This document shows, in pieces, positions 15,530 through 31,296 of a DNA stretch of 64,000 nucleotides (positions are counted from its first letter, which is position 1; every line of letters starts with the position of its first letter). The notes below the pieces were generated by a model, which worked only from the letters and a program-made list of their open reading frames with translations, was not told the origin of the DNA and did no database searches. The stretch covers positions 1 through 64,000 of the forward strand of contig NZ_JAAXCV010000032.1 in the NCBI RefSeq assembly GCF_012911895.1, given 5' to 3'. Both the position numbers and the translations under genes were made by a program. Origin of the DNA: Bacillus sp. RO3. GTDB taxonomy: Bacteria; Bacillota; Bacilli; Bacillales; Bacillaceae_B.

Positions 15530-16834
15530 TTACGCATCCTTCATCATGGTTTGTTCAGAAACAGGGGTTTCTTCAACTTCTCTCACACGCTCGATATCGG
15601 CTCCTAAACCTGCGAGTTTCTGATGGAAGTTAACATATCCACGATCTAAGTGCTTCAGTTCTGTTACGCGAGTATAACCGTCTGCTACGAGACCAGCAAT
15701 CGAGAGAGCTGCCGCTGCACGTAAGTCTGTTGCAGCCACTTCTGCTCCTTGAAGAGGTGTTGGTCCGTTCATAATGACAGAGCGTCCTTCAATCTTGATG
15801 TCTGCTCCCATGCGACGGAATTCTTCGGCATGCATGAAACGGTTTTCGAATACGGTTTCAGTGATGACGCTTGTGCCGTCTGCCGCTAATAGCAGTGCCA
15901 TCATTTGGGATTGCATATCTGTCGGGAAACCAGGATGAGGCATCGTTTTGATATCGACAGATTTTAGTTTCTCCGGTCCAATGACACGAAGTCCTTCCTC
16001 TTCATCGATGATTGTAACGCCCATTTCTTCCATCTTGGCAACTAAAGAAGATAAGTGTTCCGGGATCGCTCCCTTTACAAGGACATCTCCTTGCGTAATG
16101 GCAGCAGCCACCATGAATGTCCCTGCTTCGATACGGTCTGGAATGATGCTGTGTTCAACACCATATAGGCGATCTACGCCTTCGATGCGAATCGTTCCAG
16201 TACCTGCACCAACAACGTTTCCTCCCATTTTATTCAGGAAGTTAGCTAAGTCGACGATTTCCGGCTCTTTCGCTACGTTTTCAAGGATGGTTGTTCCTTC
16301 TGCAAGAACAGCCGCCATCATAATGTTTTCTGTTGCCCCTACACTAGGGAAATCCAGATAAACTTTGGCACCTTTCAGTCTTCCGTCTACTTCAGCTTCG
16401 ATAAAACCATTTCCTACCTTCACTTTTGCTCCCATTGCTTCGAAGCCTTTTAAGTGTTGGTCAATCGGTCTTGATCCAATGGCACATCCACCAGGAAGCG
16501 CAACACGTGCTTTACCTGTACGGCCGAGTAATGATCCCATTACAAGGACGGATGCACGCATTTTTCGAACATATTCGAACGGTGCTTCTACAAACAACTC
16601 TCTTGATGCATTCACGACGACTTCACCATTGTTAAACTCTACATCTGTATTTAAATGACGTAATACTTCATTAATCGTATATACATCGGAGAGTGGTGGT
16701 ACATTTTTAATTACACTTTTTCCTTCACTTGCTAATAATGTAGCAGCGATGACTGGTAAAACGGCATTCTTTGCTCCTTCAACTTGCACTGTACCGCTTA
16801 AACGCTGACCGCCGCGGACGATAATTTTTTCCAA
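15530..16834 (-). CDS. murAA: UDP-N-acetylglucosamine 1-carboxyvinyltransferase MurAA
   Basis: It transfers enolpyruvate from PEP to UDP-GlcNAc, the first committed peptidoglycan step. The 434-residue protein has Lys22 in [11 protein letters not shown] and catalytic Cys117 in [15 protein letters not shown]; Cys at this site means fosfomycin-sensitive chemistry. It directly follows ywmB, as in B. subtilis where this is the essential paralogue. A second copy, murAB, lies at 42.9 kb. Confidence 0.96.
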   Translation of the reverse strand: MEKIIVRGGQRLSGTVQVEGAKNAVLPVIAATLLASEGKSVIKNVPPLSDVYTINEVLRHLNTDVEFNNGEVVVNASRELFVEAPFEYVRKMRASVLVMGSLLGRTGKARVALPGGCAIGSRPIDQHLKGFEAMGAKVKVGNGFIEAEVDGRLKGAKVYLDFPSVGATENIMMAAVLAEGTTILENVAKEPEIVDLANFLNKMGGNVVGAGTGTIRIEGVDRLYGVEHSIIPDRIEAGTFMVAAAITQGDVLVKGAIPEHLSSLVAKMEEMGVTIIDEEEGLRVIGPEKLKSVDIKTMPHPGFPTDMQSQMMALLLAADGTSVITETVFENRFMHAEEFRRMGADIKIEGRSVIMNGPTPLQGAEVAATDLRAAAALSIAGLVADGYTRVTELKHLDRGYVNFHQKLAGLGADIERVREVEETPVSEQTMMKDA

Positions 16835-16866
16835 GAGTATTCCCCTCCGCGTCCAATTTCTCTATA

Positions 16867-17616
16867 TTAATATTCAATAATTAGGATGGGTGTGCCAATC
16901 ACAAAGGTTGTCTTAGCGCCCATTCCGCTTTTCCGTAGACCTAGTTGTATATTCATATCATGATTTTTTGTTGGAATAGTCCGTGACAATTGTTCCGAGT
17001 GTGCAGAAATGGAATAAAAATTTTCCTCTTTTAATGATTCCAGTTCTTTAGCTTCTAGTTTAGACATTAATTCGACAGCCTGATTCGACAAAACTTTCTC
17101 AAGCTTATCATTGAATTCGCCTTTTATACAAGAGAAAATCATGGGTTTAGTAGTAAAAATGATTTCCATATTTGGGATGAATTCACTCTTGATGTAGTGC
17201 TTCGTCTGGTCTCCCAACGCTTTCTGACTGCCCCGCATTTCGTACATAACCGCCGAAACCGAATGCTTGTTTGTGAGGGTATGCTGGAGCTTAATGGTTT
17301 CTTCCCCGTGAGACGTCTGACGTTGTCCCACAACCATTACTTCTTCAGCAGACTTTTTCATCTCCCATTCAAATTCAGAAAAAGTTTCTTGCATAGTAGT
17401 ACTATATTTGGCAAATCCTTTATTCGTGAAGCTTTTTTTGTTTTCTCTTGCATATAGAGACCATTCAGTTACCTGACCTTGAGAATGAACAATAGCTTGA
17501 TCAAGCTTTTCAATGTCTAATAAATGATTGGCTTCGATAGTGTTGTTCCCATTTATAACAGGAAGAAAACCTAATCCAACAAAAAAGATTAAAATAATGT
17601 AAAGATACCGACTCAT
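16867..17616 (-). CDS. ywmB: YwmB-family secreted/membrane protein
   Basis: The 249-residue protein has an N-terminal signal or anchor (SRYLYIILIFFVGLGFLPVI) and a YwmB domain (once called TATA-box-binding-like, DUF1779). The genes ywzB-ywmB-murAA-spoIID are adjacent in B. subtilis too. Function unknown; location next to murAA and spoIID hints at the envelope. About 220 bp upstream hold no clear element. Confidence 0.87.
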   Translation of the reverse strand: MSRYLYIILIFFVGLGFLPVINGNNTIEANHLLDIEKLDQAIVHSQGQVTEWSLYARENKKSFTNKGFAKYSTTMQETFSEFEWEMKKSAEEVMVVGQRQTSHGEETIKLQHTLTNKHSVSAVMYEMRGSQKALGDQTKHYIKSEFIPNMEIIFTTKPMIFSCIKGEFNDKLEKVLSNQAVELMSKLEAKELESLKEENFYSISAHSEQLSRTIPTKNHDMNIQLGLRKSGMGAKTTFVIGTPILIIEY

Positions 17617-17836
17617 TTATATTCCTCCCCTTAAGGATAAGTCTGTCCGAATGGGAGAAGAACATACTTGAAAATTGTCGTCATCTTTTTACAATTATTG
17701 AGGCTTTCAAGCTGATTATCATGAAAAGGGTTTCACATTGAAACTTTTTCACAAAGGGACGAACACAGAATCTATCTTACTGAAAACAGTCCCCGTTGAA
17801 AACATGCAGTAAGACCTATTTTTTGTAAAAGCTCCA

Positions 17837-18082
17837 TTATTCAAAGAAAACAGGCAACGCCTGAGACCAAAGGTAATAATCCAGTAAGAACCGGCTGACG
17901 CTTGAGCCGATGGCAACCGTTAGTAGGATATACAAAAGTCTCCCTTGAGCGACTCGATTTTTCTTCAGGAGCTTGTCTAACTGGATGGATTGCAAGGACC
18001 AAAAGGTGACTCCGAATACAAATAGATGCACGAGCATGCTGATCAGGGCCTGCTGGCCAAAGCTTTCTATCACTCTTCTCAC
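17837..18082 (-). CDS. ywzB: YwzB-family (DUF1146) membrane protein
   Basis: The 81-residue protein has two membrane segments (LISMLVHLFVFGVTFWSLQSI and GRLLYILLTVAIGSSVSRFLLDYY), typical of DUF1146. The first possible start is GTG at 18082; a second GTG three codons in is also possible, and neither has a strong ribosome site. Located between the atp operon and ywmB, as in B. subtilis. Function unknown. Confidence 0.8.
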   Translation of the reverse strand: MRRVIESFGQQALISMLVHLFVFGVTFWSLQSIQLDKLLKKNRVAQGRLLYILLTVAIGSSVSRFLLDYYLWSQALPVFFE

Positions 18083-18221
18083 TCCCGATAATCAATTTCG
18101 ACGCACATAGTACATTTTATCACATTAGTCTGTCGGAACATATGCAATTTGCAAAATATTTGCACCTGAATTAAAGATATTTCCAGGACAAAGAACATCT
18201 CAAATAAGAGGTTTGCCCCTA

Positions 18222-18259
18222 CTAATAAAAACCACCCATTCAAAAAGAATGGGTGGTTT
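18222..18259 (-). terminator. Terminator of the atp operon
   Basis: AACCACCCATTC (18230-18241) pairs perfectly with GAATGGGTGGTT (18247-18258) over a 5-nt loop, followed by T-rich sequence on the minus strand right after atpC. Confidence 0.92.
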
Positions 18260-18269
18260 CTGTTTATGA

Positions 18270-20115
<1,846 letters not shown>

Positions 20116-20171
20116 CTAGCTTTTGACGACATAACTATGTTGTAATCCGGGACTAAGCCGGAATTTCGTTT

Positions 20172-21038
<867 letters not shown>

Positions 21039-21135
21039 TCACCACCCTTTTAAAATGTTAGTCATATTCAATAGAACCAACTGACTGATTGAATGAACCG
21101 CCGGTGACAAAAATCGACACCGGCACGTCAGACAA

Positions 21136-22656
<1,521 letters not shown>

Positions 22657-22671
22657 TCATTTATACGAAAG

Positions 22672-23729
<1,058 letters not shown>

Positions 23730-23832
23730 TCACTCCCTTCAAGAGTCAATGCCTTCTATAAGAAAGCTGTACAATAACGGCAAATGCCGTACCATTCATA
23801 ATCAAATGTTCTTAAGTACTAAACATAAAGGA

Positions 23833-23866
23833 ATGGCGAAGGTTCTTATCGAATGATCTTCGCCAT
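23833..23866 (-). promoter_or_regulatory. Intercistronic hairpin between atpE and atpF
   Basis: ATGGCGAAG (23833-23841) pairs with CTTCGCCAT (23858-23866), and the loop is itself partly complementary. There is no T-run, so it looks like an mRNA-processing or stability element. atpE must be made in excess of atpF, which may explain it (inference). Confidence 0.55.
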
Positions 23867-23885
23867 CTTGAACTTTCAGTTACTA

Positions 23886-24113
<228 letters not shown>

Positions 24114-24168
24114 TTAAATGTATGAAAAAAGTTTGTGTAGTTTTGTTCAATTTTGAACAGGGTATATA

Positions 24169-24888
<720 letters not shown>

Positions 24889-24904
24889 TCACCTCTCTTC
24901 CCCG

Positions 24905-25276
24905 CTATTTATGAGCTAAGCTCTGAATAAAATAATCTATCATAATGACAACGTAAATTGTCATTAATCCCATAATGACGCTCAGGAGATGAAACTGTTC
25001 AGGGTATTCCGTTGCAATGATCACTGCAAAGGCTGCACCTGCCATTCTTGAGAAGGTCCCTAAAGATCGAACCTTTTGACCAGCTTCTACTGCATCACCG
25101 AATCGCACGGTTCTCCTCATGATCAGCCAGTGACTAAACAGACTGATGCTTGTCCCCAAAATAAGCCCAAGGAAAATAGACTGATAGGAAGTGAAACCCC
25201 AACCGAGGACGTAAAAGGAAAGGAGGAAAAATATGTACTTACGATGCCTGTTAAACACTTGCTGAAGTTCTGGCAT
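24905..25276 (-). CDS. atpI: ATP synthase protein I
   Basis: The 123-residue membrane protein has four helices, in the position and length of Bacillus AtpI, which aids c-ring assembly and Mg2+ transport. Motifs include GWGFTSYQSIFLGLILGTSISL. Five bp separate it from atpZ. Confidence 0.9.
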   Translation of the reverse strand: MPELQQVFNRHRKYIFFLLSFYVLGWGFTSYQSIFLGLILGTSISLFSHWLIMRRTVRFGDAVEAGQKVRSLGTFSRMAGAAFAVIIATEYPEQFHLLSVIMGLMTIYVVIMIDYFIQSLAHK

Positions 25277-25281
25277 TTACA

Positions 25282-25503
25282 TTAATCTCCCGAATTGAAA
25301 TGTTGGACTGTACGGAGCATGGTGTAGATTCCTGTTGCTAGTCCAAGGAGTAGTCCAATAATTAAGAAAAGTGGTGTGGTGCTTAATATCCCATCCAACC
25401 ATCGCCCACCGAAGATTCCTATTAGAATGGAACCAACCAGCTGGGAAAGAATAGCAGAATATAAGACCATCGACTGATACGGGCGTCGATCATTTTGACG
25501 CAT
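25282..25503 (-). CDS. atpZ: AtpZ-like small membrane protein
   Basis: First gene of the operon. The 73-residue product starting MRQNDRRPYQSM has two helices (VLYSAILSQLVGSILIGIFGG and PLFLIIGLLLGLATGIYTML), matching the AtpZ/AtpI family. The frame is open 5 codons earlier from a GTG, but the ATG at 25503 has GGAG at 8 nt. Alkaliphile AtpZ works with AtpI in Mg2+/Ca2+ handling. Confidence 0.85.
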   Translation of the reverse strand: MRQNDRRPYQSMVLYSAILSQLVGSILIGIFGGRWLDGILSTTPLFLIIGLLLGLATGIYTMLRTVQHFNSGD

Positions 25504-25621
25504 TTTTTTCATCTCCACACATGTGATTTAGTGGGAAATCGTTCACACTGTACAAATGATGAAAAACCGTTTTCATAAGGCTTGACACTTGTGAAAACCT
25601 TATCATTTTATACCCTTTGTA

Positions 25622-25650
25622 AGCATACAATAGGGCATTATCTATGTCAA
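25622..25650 (-). promoter_or_regulatory. SigA promoter of the atp operon
   Basis: Perfect -35 TTGACA (25650-25645), 17-bp spacer, and -10 TATGCT (25627-25622). Transcription would start near 25615, giving a leader of about 110 nt before atpZ. Confidence 0.85.
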
Positions 25651-25720
25651 TGCGTTCAAGTTAAAAAGTTCACAACCTATCCACGCGTTTCCAAATTGTT
25701 CACATTTTTAACACATTTAT

Positions 25721-26075
25721 CGAAAAGCGGAGCCGACTGTTCAGGCCCGACAAGCATAAGATGAATATGGCAGAAAGGCGTTTTTTGCCTTTTTGCCATA
25801 TTTAGCTTATGACCTCGAGGGCCTAGGAGGTGCAGCTGGACCATTCGAAAAGCGGAGGGGGCTTGCCCTGGGGCGACTTGCATAAGGCGAGTCGACCGGA
25901 AAGGCGTCTTTTGCCTTTTTGGACGGCTTGACTTATGACCTCGAGCCCCTAGCCACCGGAGCTGGACAATCGAAAAGCGGAGCCGACTGTTCAGGCCCGA
26001 CATGCATAAGGTGAAAGGTCCTGAAAGGTGCTTTTTGCCTTATGGGATTATTCAGCTGACCTCAAGTGACTCACC
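25721..26075. repeat. Three tandem copies of a 125-bp palindromic repeat
   Basis: Copies lie at 25721-25845 and 25846-25970 (both 125 bp), and a degenerate third at 25971 to about 26075. Each begins CGAAAAGCGGAG, has an inner hairpin (AAAGGCG...TTTTGCCTTT) flanked by CATAAG/CTTATG arms, then GACCTCGAG and AGCTGGAC. Another copy lies at 31809-31933. Open frames across it are repeat-derived. The elements fill most of the 713-bp atp-upp gap. Confidence 0.85.
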
Positions 26076-26182
26076 CTAAACGGACATATTCATAGATCTG
26101 ATCTTCACATGCCTCTTCATTATATAGAATATTCTTTTTATGAGTAACCCTTGAATTAAATGTAAATACTTCCAACTCCTAT

Positions 26183-26218
26183 AAAAAAATCCGGATGATC
26201 ATGATGACCATCCGGATT
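26183..26218 (-). terminator. Terminator of upp
   Basis: AATCCGGATG (26188-26197) pairs with CATCCGGATT (26209-26218), followed by a T-run on the minus strand. Confidence 0.9.
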
Positions 26219-26231
26219 TTCCATCTTATTA

Positions 26232-26861
26232 TTATTTCGTACCGTACAAACGATCTCCTGCGTCCCCTAGACCAGGAACGATGTAGCCTTTTTCGTTCAG
26301 TTTCTCATCAAGAGCAGCGATGAAGATATCAACGTCAGGATGCGCTTCCTTAATGGCATCCACTCCTTCAGGGCAAGCCACCAGACACATGAACTTGATG
26401 CTCACGGCACCACGCTTCTTTAATGAGTTGATGGCTTCAACGGCAGAACCACCCGTTGCGAGCATCGGATCAACCAGGATGAAGTCACGCTCTTCCACAT
26501 CACTTGGAAGCTTAACGTAGTATTCAACCGGTTTAAGAGTCTCAGGGTCACGGTATAAACCAACATGTCCTACTTTTGCAGCGGGGATCAGTTTAAGAAT
26601 ACCGTCTACCATCCCTAATCCTGCCCTTAGAATCGGAACGATCCCCAGTTTTTTACCTGCAAGTGTTTTGGCTTTTGCATTGCTCACTGGTGTTTCTACA
26701 TCGATGTCCTCCAGGGGTAAATCACGGGTGATTTCAAAAGCCATCAATGTCGCTACTTCATCAACGAGCTCACGGAATTCCTTCGTACCTGTTTCTTTAT
26801 CACGGATAAACGTTAACTTGTGTTGGATTAACGGATGATCAAATACATACACTTTGCCCAT
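26232..26861 (-). CDS. upp: Uracil phosphoribosyltransferase
   Basis: It salvages uracil with PRPP to give UMP. The 209-residue protein has the PRPP loop [10 protein letters not shown] and the uracil-binding C-terminal [17 protein letters not shown]. Length and sequence are typical of Bacillus Upp. AAGGAGAG precedes the ATG. Placed between glyA and the atp operon, as in B. subtilis. Confidence 0.97.
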   Translation of the reverse strand: MGKVYVFDHPLIQHKLTFIRDKETGTKEFRELVDEVATLMAFEITRDLPLEDIDVETPVSNAKAKTLAGKKLGIVPILRAGLGMVDGILKLIPAAKVGHVGLYRDPETLKPVEYYVKLPSDVEERDFILVDPMLATGGSAVEAINSLKKRGAVSIKFMCLVACPEGVDAIKEAHPDVDIFIAALDEKLNEKGYIVPGLGDAGDRLYGTK

Positions 26862-26927
26862 TCGACTCTCTCCTTCAATTCAATTTTTATGTAAAAATAG
26901 TTTGTCTATTCCTTTACACCTCAGACT

Positions 26928-26956
26928 ATTGTACATAAAAGACAATTTAAGAGCAA
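26928..26956 (-). promoter_or_regulatory. Putative SigA promoter of upp
   Basis: TTGCTC (26956-26951), 17 bp, TACAAT (26933-26928). The leader of about 60 nt has no obvious riboswitch. The gap 26862-27172 otherwise holds only the glyA terminator. Confidence 0.5.
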
Positions 26957-27117
26957 CATAAGATGGGAAGTGTAATGGAATCGTTAAAAATGAGAGGTTT
27001 GGGGACTTTTACATTATAGGAATGAGTCTTTTCCCCATTTTCCTATGAGTCTGTGAAGAATTCATGCGAGCGTGGAAGCAGGTTTTTTCATTTTTAACAA
27101 AAATTGGAGGACAGTTA

Positions 27118-27162
27118 ACAAAAAACCTCTCCATCAGGAAGGTCCGTCCCTGAAGAAGAGGT
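27118..27162 (-). terminator. Terminator of glyA, with the dispersed 12-mer in its upper part
   Basis: ACCTCT (27162-27157) pairs with AGAGGT (27130-27125), with inner pairing AGG/CCT, followed by a T-run on the minus strand. The apical part is AGGGACGGACCT (27151-27140), an exact copy of the dispersed word. Confidence 0.7.
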
Positions 27163-27172
27163 ACTAAATCTA

Positions 27173-28414
27173 TTATCTTTCCGGATATAGTTCAAATTTA
27201 CTTGTCAGGTCGATGACGCGTTTGCGCGCTTCTTCCAGTTTCCCTTCGTCTTCATGGTTTTTAAGTGTGAGAGCCATGATGGAGGCGATCTCATCCATGT
27301 CTTCCAATCCGAAGCCTCTGGACGTAACGGCTGCCGTTCCGATACGGACACCGCTTGTTACGAATGGGCTTTCCGGATCGAACGGGATTGTATTTTTGTT
27401 CACAGTGATTCCGATTTCATCAAGGACTTTCTCAGCGATTTTACCCGTCATGCCAAGTGAACGAAGGTCGATCAATAATAGATGGTTATCAGATCCACCC
27501 GATACAAGATTGATGCCTTCTTTTACAAGACCTTCACCTAAACGGCTCGCATTGTCGATGATATTCTGTGCGTATTCTTTGAAAGAGTCCTGAAGCGCTT
27601 CACCAAAAGCAACCGCCTTGGCAGAAATGACATGCATGAGCGGGCCGCCTTGAATACCAGGGAAAATAGACTTGTCTATCTTCTTGGCAAACTCTTCTCT
27701 ACATAGAATCATTCCACCGCGTGGACCGCGTAATGTTTTGTGAGTCGTTGTCGTAACGAAATCTGCATAAGGAACCGGATTCTGATGAAGGCCTGCCGCT
27801 ACAAGTCCTGCAATGTGAGCCATATCCACCATGAGGTATGCACCCACTTCGTCTGCAATTTCACGGAATTTCGCGAAATCGATCGCTCTTGGATATGCAC
27901 TGGCTCCTGCTACGATCAGCTTCGGCTTGTGCTCTAACGCTTTTTGTCTAACATCTTCGTAGTTGATCAGATGCTTCTCATCATCCACACCGTATTCCAC
28001 GAAGTTATATTGGATACCGCTGAAGTTGACGGCACTTCCGTGAGTCAGATGTCCCCCGTGAGATAAGTTCATTCCAAGAACCGTATCGCCTTGTTCAAGG
28101 ATGGTGAAGTAGACTGCCATATTGGCTTGTGCCCCTGAGTGAGGCTGAACGTTGACGTGCTCAGCACCAAAAAGTTCTTTCGCGCGATCACGAGCGAGAT
28201 TCTCCGCTACATCCACATGCTCACAGCCACCATAATAGCGACGTCCAGGGTACCCTTCTGCATACTTATTCGTCAAAACCGAGCCCTGTGCTTCCATAAC
28301 GGCTTCACTGACAAAGTTTTCAGATGCAATTAACTCGATTTTCGTTCGTTGACGCTCTAACTCATCTTGAATCGCTGCATAAATTTCCGGATCTTGCTTG
28401 GCAATCTTACTCAT
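27173..28414 (-). CDS. glyA: Serine hydroxymethyltransferase
   Basis: A PLP enzyme interconverting serine plus tetrahydrofolate with glycine plus methylene-THF. The 413-residue protein has the PLP lysine in [15 protein letters not shown] and the motifs [18 protein letters not shown] and [17 protein letters not shown] precedes the ATG. Located between ywlG and upp as in B. subtilis. Confidence 0.98.
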   Translation of the reverse strand: MSKIAKQDPEIYAAIQDELERQRTKIELIASENFVSEAVMEAQGSVLTNKYAEGYPGRRYYGGCEHVDVAENLARDRAKELFGAEHVNVQPHSGAQANMAVYFTILEQGDTVLGMNLSHGGHLTHGSAVNFSGIQYNFVEYGVDDEKHLINYEDVRQKALEHKPKLIVAGASAYPRAIDFAKFREIADEVGAYLMVDMAHIAGLVAAGLHQNPVPYADFVTTTTHKTLRGPRGGMILCREEFAKKIDKSIFPGIQGGPLMHVISAKAVAFGEALQDSFKEYAQNIIDNASRLGEGLVKEGINLVSGGSDNHLLLIDLRSLGMTGKIAEKVLDEIGITVNKNTIPFDPESPFVTSGVRIGTAAVTSRGFGLEDMDEIASIMALTLKNHEDEGKLEEARKRVIDLTSKFELYPER

Positions 28415-28818
28415 ACATATCCCCCTTTAATTCATAGGCCCAACTGCTCCAGGTGCCTCAATGATTCATTCACTCCCATTCTAACACGATTAACCAAAAG
28501 GCGAAATAAAAACCTATAGTCAAAACGTAACGTTCGTGTTTAAGCTATATTCATAGGGACGGACCTCGTGTGAAACTGTTCACAATTCTTGTCAACCCAG
28601 ATCTTCCACCCTTCTGCCGACAGCTTCAGCATAATCGTTGCCGAATCCGGAAGAAAAATAATCAAGCTTTACTGAAATCAGCTTAAGACCTTCATCAATC
28701 ACGCTTCACATCTTTTATCATAATCTTATTCGCCCTATCCTTCCTTATCGTTCGGGATTTAACCTGAAACTAAATGAAAGGTCCGTCCCTCCAATGCGAG
28801 GAACGGACCGGCCGTACT
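28415..28818. other. 404-bp glyA-ywlG gap with two 12-mer copies
   Basis: Contains AGGGACGGACCT at 28555-28566 and its complement at 28779-28790. A 36-codon minus-strand frame (28702-28592, GTG start, reading IDEGLKLISVKLDYFSSGF and onward) has reasonable codon use but no ribosome site. It may be a gene remnant or chance. Confidence 0.45.
28780..28809 (-). terminator. Hairpin after ywlG built from the dispersed 12-mer
   Basis: GGTCCGTCCCTC (28780-28791) pairs with GAGGAACGGACC (28798-28809) with one mismatch. Minus-strand sequence after it is TTTCATTTAG. It lies 10 bp beyond the ywlG stop, so it probably terminates or stabilises that transcript. Confidence 0.6.
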
Positions 28819-29361
28819 TCATTCGTATACGGCTCTGATTCCGCCGATGAGCTTTGGTCTGGTTTTAGCCAGTGTGACGTGAGCTTCGCCAAGGCTTTTC
28901 TGTGGTGTTCGGACGGGTACGGCGACGTGTTTCAGATGCATACCAATAAAGGTGTCACCAATGTCTATGCCGGCGTCGGCTTTGATATGCTCCACCATGA
29001 CGGGATCGTCAAAAGAATGATAAGCTTGTGTTGCCATCGCTCCTCCTGCCTTTCGCACAGGAATGACCGTGACTTCATCCAATCCTTTTCTTTCTGCTGC
29101 TTCTCTTTCAAGAACGAGCGCCCTGTTTAAGTGTTCACAGCACTGAAAGGCAAGGGAGACTCCCATGGAATCTGCCCATCCCTTCAACTCATCAAAAATC
29201 ATTTCCGCTACTTCAATGGTTCCTGAAGTCCCGATCCGCTCCCCCATCACTTCTGAGGTGGAACAGCCCACGACAAAAACTTGTCCAGCTTTCATCGGTA
29301 CCTGTTCAGCGAAATCGTGGAGGATCGTTTGAAGATCTTTTTTTAACTGAGCGATTTCCAC
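28819..29361 (-). CDS. ywlG: YwlG/TIGR01440-family protein
   Basis: The 180-residue protein (DUF436) has the family motifs [20 protein letters not shown] and [16 protein letters not shown]. The frame can start at 29370, but that GTG abuts the AGGAG; the GTG at 29361 is 8 nt away and gives the length of the B. subtilis protein. Between glyA and rpiB as in B. subtilis. Its function is not established. Confidence 0.9.
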   Translation of the reverse strand: MEIAQLKKDLQTILHDFAEQVPMKAGQVFVVGCSTSEVMGERIGTSGTIEVAEMIFDELKGWADSMGVSLAFQCCEHLNRALVLEREAAERKGLDEVTVIPVRKAGGAMATQAYHSFDDPVMVEHIKADAGIDIGDTFIGMHLKHVAVPVRTPQKSLGEAHVTLAKTRPKLIGGIRAVYE

Positions 29362-29373
29362 GAAATCCACTCC

Positions 29374-29817
29374 TTACTGTTCGTCTTCGTATGATGTGAT
29401 TTTCCCAATTCGGTTGCTATGGCGGCCGCCTTCAAATTCCGTTCCCAGCCACGTTTTGGCGATTTCACGGGCAAGGCCCGGACCAATCACCCGTTCACCC
29501 ATGGCTAACATATTGCTGTCATTATGTTCACGGGTTGCTTTTGCACTGAATACATCATGCACCAGTGCACAGCGGATCCCCTTTACCTTGTTGGCAGAAA
29601 TGCTCATGCCGATTCCTGTGCCGCAGATAAGAATACCACGGTCAAATTCACCGCTTGCCACTTTTTCCGCCACAGGCACAGCATAGTCGGGATAGTCCAC
29701 AGACGTTCCACACTCACAACCGAAATCTTCATATTCAAGACCGAGTTCTTCTAATAGTGCTTTGATTTCTTCACGGATGTTTACCCCGCCGTGATCAGAT
29801 GCAATTGCAATTTTCAT
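29374..29817 (-). CDS. rpiB: Ribose-5-phosphate isomerase B
   Basis: It interconverts ribose-5-P and ribulose-5-P (RpiB/LacA/LacB fold). The 147-residue protein has IASDHGG, the catalytic Cys in GILICGTGIGMSISANK, and DNSNMLAMGERVIG. The ATG at 29817 has GGGGAG upstream; an earlier ATG six codons before is less likely. Next to ywlG with a 12-bp gap. Confidence 0.94.
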   Translation of the reverse strand: MKIAIASDHGGVNIREEIKALLEELGLEYEDFGCECGTSVDYPDYAVPVAEKVASGEFDRGILICGTGIGMSISANKVKGIRCALVHDVFSAKATREHNDSNMLAMGERVIGPGLAREIAKTWLGTEFEGGRHSNRIGKITSYEDEQ

Positions 29818-29949
29818 ATTCAACCCACTCCCCATAGCCTTTATTACGTTTATTTTGCCACAGACTCTTCATTATATAAAGTTTTTCGGATTCTTTTTTA
29901 AAGAATCCCCTTCATACCCTGCCGGGGGCGAAATGAAATTGGCAGCATA

Positions 29950-29985
29950 AAAATACGGGCATGAGATCTTCCTCCCATGCCCGCC
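29950..29985 (-). terminator. Terminator of the chemoreceptor gene
   Basis: CGGGCATG (29983-29976) pairs with CATGCCCG (29963-29956), followed by TATTTTTATG on the minus strand. Confidence 0.8.
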
Positions 29986-29989
29986 TTAT

Positions 29990-31279
29990 TTACAAATGAA
30001 ACCTTGTAATTGTACTCTTGAGCGACTCAGCCTGCTCTTTCAGGCTCATCGCTAATTTCTCTACATCATCCATCACAACCGCTTGTTCTCTCGTTGACTC
30101 CGATACCTCTTCGGCCCCTGCGGAGGTTTCTTCTGCAATGGCAGCGACTTCCTGGGATTGACGGGAAGTCTGTTGAATGCTATCCATTTGCTGATCCACC
30201 AGAACAGAAATCGTATGAACCGCTTCCGCCACTTCATGGATCGTCTTCGTCATCGCTTCGATCATCTCATTGGTCTGTGTCCCTTTTTGCGCTTCGGAAT
30301 TAGCTGAATCGACTTGACTGGTGATTTGTCCTACGACATGTCCGACTTCCGTCTGGATATTCTTGATAAGGTCAGAAATACCTTGAACCGCTTTCCCGCT
30401 TTCATCCGCCAGCTTCCGTACTTCCTCGGCTACGACGGCAAATCCCTTTCCGTGCTCACCGGCCCGTGCCGCTTCTATGGACGCATTCAGGGCAAGCAGA
30501 TTCGTCTGATTCGCTATATCCCCAACCAGCTGGATGATCTGCTCCACCTTTTTCGCATTGTCTTCCAGTCTCCTTACAGCATCTAAGGAAGCTTCATTCC
30601 CTTTCGCCAGACGGCCAATGCCCTCTACAAGAGAATGAATAACCTCTTTACTCCCTTTAAGCTCAGACACCATATTATTGGACAGATGCTCAGAAGATTT
30701 GGAGTGATTTTGTACTTCCTGTGCGATCCGGATCACGTCCTCCACAGATTCAGCCGTTGTTTGAATTGCCACGGCCGAGCTCTCCGCACCTGCAGAAATT
30801 TCGCTGATCGTCCTAGAAATAGAATCTGCCTGAGTAGAAGCCACTTCAGATGCTTTGGACAACTCAATGACATTCGAATTGGTTTTCGTGAAGTTCTCAT
30901 CGATACTCGACACCATGTCCCGGAGATTATAAAGCATCCGGTTGAAGGCCAGTGCCAGTGAACGGATTTCATCGTCTGATTTCGGCACCTCTACCTCCAC
31001 GGCAATGTCCCCTTCAGCCGCTTTCAAGGCAGCCTGCTCCAGACGCTGTAGCGGTTTGATGATGAATCCCGCTGCAAAAAATGCCAGCACACCCGACCAG
31101 AATACTCCCATCCCAAGGGTCAAGGTGGTAAATAACAGCTCGTTCATCTCAGGTGCAAAAGCAGGCTGGATCACATAAATAAAAAGTGCACTTGTTGAAT
31201 ACGTCACCACAGCAAGAAGCGTGATAAAAAAGACTAATTTCTTTCTAAGACCCGACTTGTATCCCTTCTCATTCCCCAT
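29990..31279 (-). CDS. Methyl-accepting chemotaxis protein without an extracellular sensor domain
   Basis: The 429-residue chemoreceptor has two membrane helices (about 15-36 and 50-72) joined by only a dozen residues, a HAMP domain ([21 protein letters not shown] onward) and a signalling domain with the hairpin tip [43 protein letters not shown] (split reading here for length: tip core [19 protein letters not shown]). With no ligand domain it may sense membrane state or partner proteins (inference). Start chosen at ATG 31279 with GGGAGAG. Inserted between rpiB and ywlE; I do not recall it in B. subtilis at this site. Confidence 0.88.
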   Translation of the reverse strand: MGNEKGYKSGLRKKLVFFITLLAVVTYSTSALFIYVIQPAFAPEMNELLFTTLTLGMGVFWSGVLAFFAAGFIIKPLQRLEQAALKAAEGDIAVEVEVPKSDDEIRSLALAFNRMLYNLRDMVSSIDENFTKTNSNVIELSKASEVASTQADSISRTISEISAGAESSAVAIQTTAESVEDVIRIAQEVQNHSKSSEHLSNNMVSELKGSKEVIHSLVEGIGRLAKGNEASLDAVRRLEDNAKKVEQIIQLVGDIANQTNLLALNASIEAARAGEHGKGFAVVAEEVRKLADESGKAVQGISDLIKNIQTEVGHVVGQITSQVDSANSEAQKGTQTNEMIEAMTKTIHEVAEAVHTISVLVDQQMDSIQQTSRQSQEVAAIAEETSAGAEEVSESTREQAVVMDDVEKLAMSLKEQAESLKSTITRFHL

Positions 31280-31296
31280 TTTTCTCTCTCCCTGTC

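Noticed and set aside
16867-17616. YwmB as a TATA-box-binding transcription factor
   Set aside because: The old family name reflects fold resemblance only; the protein has a signal/anchor segment and sits among envelope genes.
25677-26003. 108-codon open frame on the minus strand between atpZ and upp
   Set aside because: It runs straight through the 125-bp repeat units, repeats its own peptide pattern, and has no ribosome site.
28529-28541. PurR box-like sequence upstream of glyA (minus strand AAACACGAACGTT)
   Set aside because: Three mismatches in 13 positions and no clear second arm; glyA is PurR-controlled in B. subtilis, but the match is too weak to call.
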